From: Galactobacter sp.
GTDB lineage: Bacteria; Actinomycetota; Actinomycetes; Actinomycetales; Micrococcaceae
Length of the DNA: 44,310 nucleotides
Assembly (NCBI RefSeq): GCF_022712295.1
Contig: NZ_JALAGT010000062.1
Coordinates: 1-44,310, forward strand
Direction of reading: 5' to 3'
Within the stretch, counting starts at the first letter, position 1. Each line of letters starts with the position of its first letter. This document shows positions 11,799-19,677 of the stretch, piece after piece. The notes under the pieces were generated by a model. That model was not told the origin of the DNA. It did no database searches and saw only the letters and a list, made by a program, of their open reading frames with translations. A program made the translations under genes and the position numbers.

Positions 11799-12762
11799 GG
11801 CCGTCTCCTTCTTGGGTGGGTGCGGCAAGAACCAGGTACAGCACGGCCATGCGGACGGCCACCCCGTTCGAGACCTGGTTGAGCACCCTGGACCTGGCAG
11901 AATCCGCGGCCTCGGACGAGATCTCCAGGCCGCGGTTCATGGGTCCGGGATGCATGATGGTGGTCTGGGGAGGCAGCACCGTGAGGCGCTGCGCAGAGAG
12001 TCCCCAGCGGCGGGAGTATTCCGCCACCGAGGGGAAGTAGGAGCCGTGCATGCGCTCGGCCTGCACGCGCAGCATCATGACCGCGTCAGGTCCCTGCGCC
12101 AGCGCGAGGTCCAGGTCCGTCTCCACCGTGCACGGCCACGATTCGACGCCCACCGGAATGAGCGTGGGGGGCGAGACCAGGGTGACCGTGGCACCGAGAT
12201 GATGCAGCAGCCACACGTCGGACCGGGCAACACGGGAGTGCAGAACGTCGCCGACGATGACCACATGGGCGCCGTCCAAGCCACGTCCGGTCGGGGACAC
12301 GCCGTCGCGCTCGGCCAAGTCACGCCGTAGCGTGAGCGCATCCAGCAGGGCCTGCGTCGGGTGGGCGTGCGTGCCGTCGCCCGCGTTGACCACGGCGGCG
12401 TCGATCCAGTCCGTGCTCGCCAGCCGGTGCGGAGCGCCGGAGGCAGGGTGCCGGATGACCACGGCGTCGGCTCCGATGGCCTCGAGCGTCTGGGCTGTGT
12501 CCTTCAGCGACTCGCCCTTGGACACCGAAGAACCCTTGGCAGAGAAGTTGATGACATCGGCGGAGAGCCGCTTCGCTGCGGCCTCGAAGGAGGTTCGGGT
12601 CCGGGTGGAATCCTCGAAGAACAGGTTGACCACGGTGCGGCCGCGCAAGGCGGGAAGCTTCTTGACCTCGCGGGAGGCCACGTCTGCCATGGTGTCGGCC
12701 ACGTCGAGGATGCGGATCGCGTCCTCGCGGCTGAGGTGGACGGTATCGAGCAGGTGCCTCAT
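11791..12762 (-). CDS. pyrB: Aspartate carbamoyltransferase catalytic subunit
   Basis: PyrB joins carbamoyl phosphate and aspartate, the committed pyrimidine step. The 323-residue product has the carbamoyl-phosphate motif STRTR at residues 52-56 (FFEDSTRTRTSFE), the KGSSVSKGES loop that reaches across the trimer, and HPTQALLDAL. No pyrI regulatory-subunit gene is visible, as expected in Gram-positives. The frame is open back to 13614, but the real start is the ATG at 12762, which overlaps the pyrR stop as ATGA and gives the normal MRHLLDTVHLSREDA N-terminus. Confidence 0.97.
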   Translation of the reverse strand: MRHLLDTVHLSREDAIRILDVADTMADVASREVKKLPALRGRTVVNLFFEDSTRTRTSFEAAAKRLSADVINFSAKGSSVSKGESLKDTAQTLEAIGADAVVIRHPASGAPHRLASTDWIDAAVVNAGDGTHAHPTQALLDALTLRRDLAERDGVSPTGRGLDGAHVVIVGDVLHSRVARSDVWLLHHLGATVTLVSPPTLIPVGVESWPCTVETDLDLALAQGPDAVMMLRVQAERMHGSYFPSVAEYSRRWGLSAQRLTVLPPQTTIMHPGPMNRGLEISSEAADSARSRVLNQVSNGVAVRMAVLYLVLAAPTQEGDGLV

Positions 12763-13379
12763 TCGCCCTCCCCTTGCGCGTCCACAGTCGGTGACGTCTC
12801 GGCGGTGGGCGCGGAGATCATCACCCGGTCGATCCCGTCGGTCTCCTCGAGTTCCACCAGGACGGATTCCGCGGCGGACGTCGGCAAGTTCTTGCCCACG
12901 AAGTCTGCACGGATGGGCAACTGCCTGTGTCCCCGGTCCACGAGCACCGCGAGGCTCACCACTGCGGGGCGGCCGAGGTCGTTGATGGCGTCGAGTGCCG
13001 CGCGGATGGTGCGGCCGGAGTAGAGCACGTCGTCCACCAGCACCACGTGGGCGCCGTCGATCCCGCGTTCGGGAATGCGGGTGGGTACCGGGGTCCGTGC
13101 CACCGAGTGGCGCAGGTCGTCGCGGTACATGGTCACGTCGAGGGCGCCGACCATGGAGTCCGCGGGATGCGAGGTGATGTCTTCCAGGCGCCCGGCCAGC
13201 CGTGAGGCCAGATGCACTCCCCGGGTGGGGATGCCGAGCAGAACGACGTTGTCCGCCCCCTTGGTCCGCTCCACGATCTCGTGCGCGATCCGGGTCAACG
13301 CCCTGGTGATCTCGGCTGCCGTCAAGACCTCGCGTGCCTGCGCGTCGCCGCGCGCACCTCGAATGTGGTCCTGGCTCAT
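12759..13379 (-). CDS. pyrR: PyrR: RNA-binding pyrimidine regulator / uracil phosphoribosyltransferase
   Basis: PyrR binds pyr mRNA when UMP or UTP is high and also has uracil phosphoribosyltransferase activity. The 206-residue product has GIPTRGVHLASRLA near 49-62, the DVTMYRDDL segment near 81-89 and the PRPP-binding loop VVLVDDVLYSGRT at 112-124. The C-terminus carries about 20 extra acidic residues beyond the usual end. The ATG at 13379 has a strong AAGGAGG site 7 nt upstream. It is the first gene of the pyr operon, and the match to the PyrR box just before its ribosome site suggests autoregulation. Confidence 0.96.
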   Translation of the reverse strand: MSQDHIRGARGDAQAREVLTAAEITRALTRIAHEIVERTKGADNVVLLGIPTRGVHLASRLAGRLEDITSHPADSMVGALDVTMYRDDLRHSVARTPVPTRIPERGIDGAHVVLVDDVLYSGRTIRAALDAINDLGRPAVVSLAVLVDRGHRQLPIRADFVGKNLPTSAAESVLVELEETDGIDRVMISAPTAETSPTVDAQGEGE

Positions 13380-13386
13380 GCACCGA

Positions 13387-13410
13387 CCTCCTTCCCCGCC
13401 TCTCCGGACG
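13387..13410 (-). promoter_or_regulatory. Candidate PyrR RNA-binding site next to the pyrR ribosome-binding site
   Basis: On the minus strand, GTCCGGAGAGGC lies within 13397-13410. It matches every position of the core PyrR-binding loop consensus UCCNGNGAGGY known from Bacillus. The pyrR Shine-Dalgarno AAGGAGG follows at 13393-13387, only 3 nt downstream. CCTT (upstream) and AAGG (in the ribosome site) can pair around the motif. No terminator with a U-run lies between the box and pyrR. This favours translational repression, as reported for mycobacterial PyrR, over Bacillus-type attenuation. Confidence 0.65.
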
Positions 13411-13492
13411 GAATTTAAAGGTTGTCCTCATGCTGACCCGCGCCAACTCACCCTTTTTCGGCGGTCTCGGGCGCGGATCTACCGCTCTCAAG

Positions 13493-13498
13493 AATCTA
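13493..13498 (-). promoter_or_regulatory. Possible -10 box of the pyr operon
   Basis: TAGATT on the minus strand fits TAnnnT and would start a leader of about 107 nt ending at pyrR. No convincing -35 is seen. A second TAGATC lies about 15 nt downstream, so the choice is uncertain. Confidence 0.3.
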
Positions 13499-13586
13499 CC
13501 ACGCAGGCCCCTCCCGACACCGGTCGATGACGCCCCTCGCGACGTGATCTGCGCCAACCCGGATGGCCGTGCCGCCCGGAACGCGA

Positions 13587-13631
13587 AAGGTGCCCGACGA
13601 CGGGTGGTCACCACACGTCGTCGGGCACCTT
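13587..13631 (-). terminator. Probable terminator after ctaB
   Basis: This is a perfect 15-bp inverted repeat (arms 13587-13601 and 13617-13631, AAGGTGCCCGACGAC and its complement). The 15-nt loop itself contains GTGGT-C-ACCAC. It begins 23 nt beyond the ctaB stop. Only TTTC follows it on the minus strand, so there is no proper U-run. It separates ctaB from the pyr leader. Confidence 0.7.
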
Positions 13632-13654
13632 CGGTGCGTTGGCACTGGATGGTT

Positions 13655-14629
13655 TCAGAGCAGCGGCTGCCCCACGAAGGGATCCACGGCCACGGCCAGG
13701 AAGAGGAAGGTCAGGTAGATATTGGCCAGGTGGAACACCCGCATGGCCTTGCGGTTGATGGAGCGCGGATCCGGATCCGTCCGCGCCTCGCCGTAGAGGC
13801 GGTGGCATTCGATGACGAACCAGCCGCCGGCCAGCAGGGCCACCGCGGTGTAGACGATGCCCGCACTGCCCATGGGGATCAGCAGCAGGGAGCAGCCCAC
13901 CGTGGCCCACGCGTAGAGCACCACCTGAGCGGAGACGGTACGACCGGCGGCGACGGCGCCGAGCATGGGCAACGATGCCGCCGAGTAGTCCTCGGAGTAC
14001 TTCATGGACAGCGGCCAGTAGTGCGGTGGGGTCCACAGGAAGATGACCATGAACAGCACCACGGCAGGCCACTCGATGGTCTCGGTGACCGCGGCCCAGG
14101 CGATGAACACCGGCATGCAGCCAGCCACGCCGCCCCACACGATGTTCTGCGTGGTGTGACGCTTCAGGATCAAGGTGTAGAGCACCACGTACAGCAGGAT
14201 CGCGGCGACGCCGAGGACGGCCGCGAGCCAGTTCGCGCCGAGCCACAGGATCGCCGTGGACACGATGGCGGTGACGAAGGAGAAGGTCAGCGCCTTGCCC
14301 GGCGTGATCTCACCGGTGACCAGCGGACGATCCTTGGTCCGCTTCATGAGGCGGTCGACGTCGCGGTCGAAGTAACAGTTGAAGGCGCCGGCACTGCCGG
14401 CTGCCAAGGCTCCCCCGACCATGGTGGCGACCATGGTCAGCACATCCGGCCACCCGCGCTGCGCGAAGATCATGGTGGGCAGCGTGGTCACCAGCAGGAG
14501 TTCGACGACCCGCGGTTTGGTGAGGGCCAGGTACGCGCGCGCTTTACGGGAGACGAAATCACCCATGCGCTCGCCTGGGGCACGAACGGACAGGTCCGTT
14601 TCCGACCCGGGCGCGATGGTGCTGGTCAT
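13655..14629 (-). CDS. ctaB: Protoheme IX farnesyltransferase (heme O synthase)
   Basis: CtaB attaches a farnesyl group to heme B, giving heme O for terminal oxidases. The 324-residue membrane protein belongs to the UbiA superfamily: LTKPRVVELLLVTTLPTM near residues 37-53, then the Asp-rich prenyl-diphosphate motif NCYFDRDVDRLMKRTKDRP with N84, D88 and D92. Several further hydrophobic helices follow, and a YxxxLKRHT loop. I chose ATG at 14629, with GAAGGAAGAAG about 8-10 nt upstream; the frame to 14740 lies in the divergent promoter region. It is divergent from tkt, a common actinobacterial arrangement. Confidence 0.96.
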   Translation of the reverse strand: MTSTIAPGSETDLSVRAPGERMGDFVSRKARAYLALTKPRVVELLLVTTLPTMIFAQRGWPDVLTMVATMVGGALAAGSAGAFNCYFDRDVDRLMKRTKDRPLVTGEITPGKALTFSFVTAIVSTAILWLGANWLAAVLGVAAILLYVVLYTLILKRHTTQNIVWGGVAGCMPVFIAWAAVTETIEWPAVVLFMVIFLWTPPHYWPLSMKYSEDYSAASLPMLGAVAAGRTVSAQVVLYAWATVGCSLLLIPMGSAGIVYTAVALLAGGWFVIECHRLYGEARTDPDPRSINRKAMRVFHLANIYLTFLFLAVAVDPFVGQPLL

Positions 14630-14684
14630 GAAGATGCTTCTTCCTTCGTTCCTCGACAGGGCACTGTGACGATGCTTGTCGGTC

Positions 14685-14690
14685 AGTCTA
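14685..14690 (-). promoter_or_regulatory. Candidate -10 box of ctaB
   Basis: TAGACT on the minus strand would give a leader of about 50 nt before the ATG at 14629. No recognisable -35 precedes it. Confidence 0.4.
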
Positions 14691-14747
14691 CCGCCTGTAG
14701 AAGTACGAAATAGTGACGAAACACGCGTGATACTGAGCACCGACCGC

Positions 14748-14753
14748 TAGGCT
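14748..14753 (+). promoter_or_regulatory. Candidate -10 box of the tkt-tal-zwf-opcA operon
   Basis: TAGGCT fits TAnnnT and would give a 5' leader of about 116 nt to the tkt GTG at 14877. The -35 region is not recognisable. It lies about 58 bp from the ctaB -10 box on the opposite strand. Confidence 0.4.
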
Positions 14754-14785
14754 GGTCAATGACGTGCCACGAGGAAGTGGAGTAC

Positions 14786-14834
14786 ACCGGGAACCCGGCC
14801 CGCTTCTGCGGGTTGCGCCTTTCAAGTTCCCGGT
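14786..14834 (+). promoter_or_regulatory. Nested hairpin in the tkt 5' leader
   Basis: Outer arms ACCGGGAAC (14786-14794) and GTTCCCGGT (14826-14834) pair perfectly over 9 bp. They enclose an inner stem CCCGC-TTCT-GCGGG (14799-14812). The structure ends 29 nt before the ribosome site. I do not recognise a known riboswitch class. Confidence 0.5.
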
Positions 14835-14876
14835 CACGACTGTGAATCAATCCTTTCACCCCCAAGGAGCTTGACG

Positions 14877-16976
14877 GTGACTCAGCCCGAGCAGGAATTC
14901 GTGTGGACAGAGCAGGACGCACGCGCCGTGGACACGGCCCGTGTCCTGGCTGCCGATGCAGTGGAGAAGGTCGGGAACGGCCACCCCGGTACGGCCATGT
15001 CCTTGGCGCCGGCCGCCTACCTCCTGTATCAGCGCCACCTGCGCCACGACCCCACCGACCCTGATTGGGCCGGTCGTGACCGCTTCATCCTCTCCGCGGG
15101 GCACAGCTCCCTGACGCTGTACCTGCAGCTCTTCCTCTCCGGCTACGGCCTCGAGGTGGACGACCTTGCATCGCTGCGCACCTGGGGCTCGCTGACCCCG
15201 GGGCACCCCGAGTACGGCCACACCCCAGGCGTGGAGATGACCACCGGCCCGCTGGGTCAGGGTCTGGCGACCTCCGTGGGCTTCGCCTACGCCCAGCGTC
15301 GTCTGCGCGGCCTGTTCGATGCCGACGCCGAACAGGGGACCAGCCCGTTCGACCACCGCGTCTACGTGATCGCCTCCGACGGTGACCTCGAGGAGGGCGT
15401 GACATCCGAGGCCTCGTCCCTGGCCGGGCACCAGCAATTGGGCAACCTCGTGGTGATCTGGGACGACAACCGGATCTCCATCGAGGACGACACCGCCGTG
15501 GCCTTCTCCGAGGACGTCCTGGCCCGCTACGAGGCCTATGGCTGGCACACCCAGCGCGTGGACTGGACCGAGTCCGGTGAGTACGTCGAGGACGTGTCCG
15601 CTCTGGATGCCGCGCTGAACGCGGCAGAGAACGAGACCGGCCGCCCGTCCATCATCGCCCTGCGCACCATCATCGGTTGGCCCTCCCCCTCCAAGCAGAA
15701 CACCGGCGGCATCCACGGCTCCAAGCTGGGCGGCGACGAGCTGGCGGGCCTGAAGCAGGCTCTTGGCTTCGACCCCGAGCAGCACTTCGTGATCGATCCA
15801 GCCGTTCTCGACCACGCTCGCGAGGTCAGCGCCCGCGGACAGGCCGCACACGAGGCGTGGAATGCGGACTTCGAGGCCTGGCGCGCCCGCACGGACGCGA
15901 CCGTGGTGGCAGAGTACGACCGCATCACGCGTGGCGAGCTGCCGGACGGCTGGCTGGAGAACCTTCCCGAGTTCGAGGCCGGTAAGGACGTCTCCACCCG
16001 TGCAGCGTCCGGCAAGGTCATCAACGCTGTGGCCGATGTACTCCCCGAACTCTGGGGCGGCTCCGCCGACCTCGCAGGCTCCAACAACACCACCATCGAG
16101 TCCGCGAAGAGCTTCAACCCGGCCTCCGCCACCACGAAGACCTACACCGCGGATCCGTCCGGTCGCGTGCTGCACTTCGGCATCCGCGAGCACGCTGCCG
16201 CCGCGATCGTGAACGGCATCGTCACCTCTTCCACGACGCGCGCCTTCTCCGGCACGTTCCTGATCTTCTCCGATTACCAGCGCCCTGCCATCCGGCTCTC
16301 CGCGCTGATGGGTATCCCGTCCATCTACGTGTGGACCCATGACTCCATCGGCCTGGGCGAGGACGGACCGACGCACCAGCCCATCGAGCAGCTGGCCGCA
16401 CTGCGTGCCATCCCCGGCCTGGACGTGATCCGCCCCGCAGACGCCAACGAGGTGGCCCAGGCCTGGCGCCGCATGTTGGAGATCCAGGACCACCCCACCG
16501 GCATCGTGCTCTCGCGTCAGAACCTGCCGGTCTACCCGCGCGGAATCGACGGCTTCGCTCAGGCCGAGCTGACCTCGCGCGGCGGTTACGTCCTGAAGGA
16601 CGCCTCCGACGGCGCTCCGGACGTCATCCTGATCGGCACCGGTTCCGAGGTCGCCATCGCCGTCGAGGCACAGGAAGCGCTCGAGGCCGCAGGCACCCCC
16701 ACCCGGGTGGTCTCCATGCCGAGTATCGAGTGGTTCCGCGCCCAGGATGCCGAGTACCGCGAACTGGTGCTCCCCAAGGCCGTGCGCGCCCGCGTGGCCG
16801 TCGAGGCCGCCTCCCCGCAGAGCTGGTTCGAGTGGGTCGGCGACGCCGGCCGGCTCGTCACCCTGGATCACTACGGTGCCTCCGCCGATCAAGCAACGCT
16901 CTACCGCGAGTTCGGCATCACGGCCGATGCCGTCCAGGCCGCCGCCCGCGAGTCCATCGCCGCCGCCGGCGCCTGA
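14877..16976 (+). CDS. tkt: Transketolase
   Basis: Transketolase moves two-carbon units between sugar phosphates using thiamine diphosphate. The 699-residue product has the TPP-domain motifs VEKVGNGHPGTAMSLAPA near residues 28-45, GPLGQGLATSVG and the ASDGDLEEG...WDDNRIS diphosphate/metal motif. A pyrimidine-binding domain follows (FGIREHAAAAIVNG, THDSIGLGEDGPTHQP), then the C-terminal domain. The start is GTG at 14877: AAGGAG at 14864-14869 leaves a 7-nt spacer, whereas the in-frame TTG at 14871 would leave only 1 nt. It is the first gene of a pentose-phosphate operon. Confidence 0.98.
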   Translation: MTQPEQEFVWTEQDARAVDTARVLAADAVEKVGNGHPGTAMSLAPAAYLLYQRHLRHDPTDPDWAGRDRFILSAGHSSLTLYLQLFLSGYGLEVDDLASLRTWGSLTPGHPEYGHTPGVEMTTGPLGQGLATSVGFAYAQRRLRGLFDADAEQGTSPFDHRVYVIASDGDLEEGVTSEASSLAGHQQLGNLVVIWDDNRISIEDDTAVAFSEDVLARYEAYGWHTQRVDWTESGEYVEDVSALDAALNAAENETGRPSIIALRTIIGWPSPSKQNTGGIHGSKLGGDELAGLKQALGFDPEQHFVIDPAVLDHAREVSARGQAAHEAWNADFEAWRARTDATVVAEYDRITRGELPDGWLENLPEFEAGKDVSTRAASGKVINAVADVLPELWGGSADLAGSNNTTIESAKSFNPASATTKTYTADPSGRVLHFGIREHAAAAIVNGIVTSSTTRAFSGTFLIFSDYQRPAIRLSALMGIPSIYVWTHDSIGLGEDGPTHQPIEQLAALRAIPGLDVIRPADANEVAQAWRRMLEIQDHPTGIVLSRQNLPVYPRGIDGFAQAELTSRGGYVLKDASDGAPDVILIGTGSEVAIAVEAQEALEAAGTPTRVVSMPSIEWFRAQDAEYRELVLPKAVRARVAVEAASPQSWFEWVGDAGRLVTLDHYGASADQATLYREFGITADAVQAAARESIAAAGA

Positions 16977-17014
16977 TCACCACTTCTCACCGACCAGAAA
17001 GGTTGCACCTGATC

Positions 17015-18127
17015 ATGAGTGCACACACTTCAGCCCTCGCCGCAGCAGGCGTCTCCCTGTGGCTCGACGACCTCTCACGCGAACGCCTGAACTCCGGCTC
17101 GCTCGCGGCACTGGTGGAGTCCTCCGACGTCTCCGGCGTGACCACGAACCCCTCCATCTTCGCTGCTGCCTTGAAGGACGGTGCCTCCTACGCCGAGCAG
17201 GTGGCCTCGCTCGCCGCCGCCGGTGCGGACGTGGATTCCGCGGTCTTCGAGATCACCACGGACGACGTCGCCGCAGCCTGTGACGTCATGGCACCGGTGG
17301 CCGCCGCCACCGACGGTGTGGACGGACGCGTGTCCATCGAGGTGGATCCCCGTTTTGCCCACGACACGGCAGCCACCGTGGCCCAGGCCAAGGAACTTGC
17401 CGCCAAGGTGGAGCGTTCCAACGTCCTCATCAAGATCCCCGCGACCGTGGAGGGTCTGCCGGCCATCACCGAGGTGCTCGCCGCCGGAATCAGCGTCAAC
17501 GTGACCCTGATCTTCGACCTCGAGCGCTACCGCGGCGTCCTGAACGCCTACCAGCTGGGTCTGGAGCGCGCCCGCGACGCCGGGATCGACCTCAGCACCA
17601 TCCACTCCGTCGCCTCCTTCTTCGTCTCCCGTGTTGACGCCGAGATCGATGCCCGTCTCGATGCCATCGGCACGGAGGAAGCGCTGGCGCTGCGCGGCAA
17701 GGCCGGCCTGGCCAACGCCCGCCTGGCCTACCAGGTCTTCGAGGAGGCACACTCCTCAGAACGGTGGGCTACCCTGGCCTCCGCAGGCGCCCGTCCGCAG
17801 CGTGCCCTCTGGGCCTCCACCGGCGTGAAGAACCCCGCCTACCCGGACACGCTCTACGTGGACGGCCTGGTGGCCCCCGACACCGTCAACACCATGCCCC
17901 AGGCCACCCTCGACGCAGTGGCTGATCACGGTGGCGACGGCTCCGAGACGGTGCGCGGCACCTACGAGGAGTCCGACCGGGTGCTCGATGCCCTGTCCGG
18001 CCTCGGCATCGACTACGACGAGGTCGTGTCCAAGCTGGAGACGGAGGGTGTCGAGAAGTTCATCGTCTCCTGGAACGAACTCTTGGAGAACCTCTCCGCT
18101 TCCCTCGAGGAGGCCAAGGGCGCCTGA
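17015..18127 (+). CDS. tal: Transaldolase
   Basis: Transaldolase transfers a dihydroxyacetone unit through a Schiff-base lysine. The 370-residue product has LWLDDLSRERLNSG near residues 15-28, GVTTNPSIF near 40-48 and the active-site segment NVLIKIPATVEGLPAI, whose lysine forms the Schiff base. The length fits the actinobacterial subfamily. The ATG at 17015 is preceded by AGAAAGG at a long spacing (about 11 nt). The frame is open well upstream inside tkt, but that part is shadow sequence. The stop shares one base with the zwf start (TGATG). Confidence 0.97.
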   Translation: MSAHTSALAAAGVSLWLDDLSRERLNSGSLAALVESSDVSGVTTNPSIFAAALKDGASYAEQVASLAAAGADVDSAVFEITTDDVAAACDVMAPVAAATDGVDGRVSIEVDPRFAHDTAATVAQAKELAAKVERSNVLIKIPATVEGLPAITEVLAAGISVNVTLIFDLERYRGVLNAYQLGLERARDAGIDLSTIHSVASFFVSRVDAEIDARLDAIGTEEALALRGKAGLANARLAYQVFEEAHSSERWATLASAGARPQRALWASTGVKNPAYPDTLYVDGLVAPDTVNTMPQATLDAVADHGGDGSETVRGTYEESDRVLDALSGLGIDYDEVVSKLETEGVEKFIVSWNELLENLSASLEEAKGA

Positions 18128-19677
18128 TGGCCGGTTTCACCAATCCCTTACGGGACCGCCATGACCGGCGCTTGGCCCGCATCGCAGGCCCCTCCACACT
18201 GATCTTCTTCGGTGTGACGGGCGACCTGGCGCGGAAGAAGCTTCTTCCTGCCGTCTACGATCTTGCCCACCGGGGGCTGTTGCCTGCCAGCTTCGGGGTC
18301 ATCGGCTTCGGCCGCCGCGACTGGAGCCATGAGCAGTTCGTGGAGCAGGCACGCGGTTGGGTCAAGGAGCGCTCCAGGACCACGTTCGACGAGGACGTCT
18401 GGTCACAGCTGGCCGGCGGATTCCGGTTCGTGACCGGTGGTTTCGACGACGACAACGCCTTCGAAACCCTTGGTGAGGTGTTGGCCGAGCTCGACCGCGC
18501 ACGCGGCACTCGCGGCAATCGGGCGTTCTACCTCTCCATCCCACCCAAGGCCTTCGAGGCGGTGTGCGGGAAGCTCAACGATCACGGTCTTGCCGCGGAG
18601 GGCGAGGTCGACCCCATCACCGGGATGCCGCCATGGCGCCGCGTGGTGATCGAGAAGCCGTTCGGCCACGACCTGGCCTCCGCCCGCGAGTTGAACTCCG
18701 TGGTCGAGTCCGTCTTCGCGCCGGACGACGTGTTCCGCATCGACCACTATCTGGGCAAGGAGACGGTCCAGAATCTGCTGGCGCTACGTTTCGCCAACCG
18801 ACTCTTCGAACCGCTGTGGAACGCCGAGCACGTGGACCACGTGCAGATCACCATGGCGGAGGACATCGGGATCGGTGGCCGCGCGGGTTACTACGACGGT
18901 GTCGGCGCGGCCCGAGACGTGATCCAGAATCACCTGCTGCAGCTGTTGGCCCTGACGGCCATGGAGGAACCCATCGCCTTCGATGCCGACGCGCTGCGTG
19001 CGGAGAAGGAGAAGGTGCTCTCCGCCGTCAAGGTTCCGAACCATCTCCCTTACGCCTGCGCCCGTGGACAGTATGCGGGTGGTTGGCAGGGCGGCGAGAA
19101 GGTCAAGGGCTACCTCGAGGAGGAGGGTTTCGACCCCACCTCCCGTACCGAGACCTTCGCAGCAGTACGCCTGGAGATCGGCACCCGCCGTTGGGACGGG
19201 GTCCCGTTCTACCTGCGTGCAGGCAAACGCCTCGGCCGTCGGGTCACGGAGATCGCGGTGGTGTTCAAGAAGGCTCCGAATCTGCTCTTCCACGACAACA
19301 CCGGCATGGAGTTCGGGCAGAACGCTGTGGTGATCCGTGTGCAGCCCGATGAGGGTGCCACACTGCGGATCGCCTCCAAGGTCCCTGGGACGCAGATGGA
19401 GGTGCGGGATGTGACCATGGACTTCTCCTACGGTTCCTCCTTCACCGAGTCCTCCCCCGAGGCCTACGAGCGGCTGATCCTCGATGTGTTGCTCGGGGAA
19501 CCCCCGTTGTTCCCGCGGCACGCAGAGGTGGAGCAGTCCTGGCGTATCCTCGACCCGTTCGAGGAGTACTGGGCCTCATTGGAACAGCAGCCGGAACCCT
19601 ACGCTCCAGGAAGTTGGGGACCGGATTCCGCCCATCTGCTCTTGGCCCGAGACGGAAGGACGTGGCGCCGTCCATGA
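18127..19677 (+). CDS. zwf: Glucose-6-phosphate 1-dehydrogenase
   Basis: Zwf oxidises glucose-6-phosphate to 6-phosphogluconolactone and reduces NADP+, the entry to the oxidative pentose phosphate pathway. The 516-residue protein has the Rossmann motif FFGVTGDLARKKLLPA near residues 27-42, VVIEKPFGHDLASA and the active-site signature RIDHYLGKETVQNL near residue 200. The C-terminal domain has PFYLRAGKRLGRRVTEI. The ATG at 18127 overlaps the tal stop by one base and the gene overlaps opcA by 4 nt. Confidence 0.98.
   Translation: MAGFTNPLRDRHDRRLARIAGPSTLIFFGVTGDLARKKLLPAVYDLAHRGLLPASFGVIGFGRRDWSHEQFVEQARGWVKERSRTTFDEDVWSQLAGGFRFVTGGFDDDNAFETLGEVLAELDRARGTRGNRAFYLSIPPKAFEAVCGKLNDHGLAAEGEVDPITGMPPWRRVVIEKPFGHDLASARELNSVVESVFAPDDVFRIDHYLGKETVQNLLALRFANRLFEPLWNAEHVDHVQITMAEDIGIGGRAGYYDGVGAARDVIQNHLLQLLALTAMEEPIAFDADALRAEKEKVLSAVKVPNHLPYACARGQYAGGWQGGEKVKGYLEEEGFDPTSRTETFAAVRLEIGTRRWDGVPFYLRAGKRLGRRVTEIAVVFKKAPNLLFHDNTGMEFGQNAVVIRVQPDEGATLRIASKVPGTQMEVRDVTMDFSYGSSFTESSPEAYERLILDVLLGEPPLFPRHAEVEQSWRILDPFEEYWASLEQQPEPYAPGSWGPDSAHLLLARDGRTWRRP

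Noticed and set aside
13380..13500. Bacillus-style PyrR attenuator
   Set aside because: No terminator hairpin with a U-run lies between the PyrR box and pyrR; the site overlaps the ribosome-binding region instead.
11791..13614. Long minus-strand frame extending pyrB upstream by about 280 residues
   Set aside because: The extension reads through pyrR in another frame and is Arg/Pro/Gly-rich. The ATG at 12762 overlaps the pyrR stop and gives the normal PyrB N-terminus.
14856..16892. Open minus-strand frame of 678 residues opposite tkt
   Set aside because: It is antisense to a complete transketolase and shows no domain.
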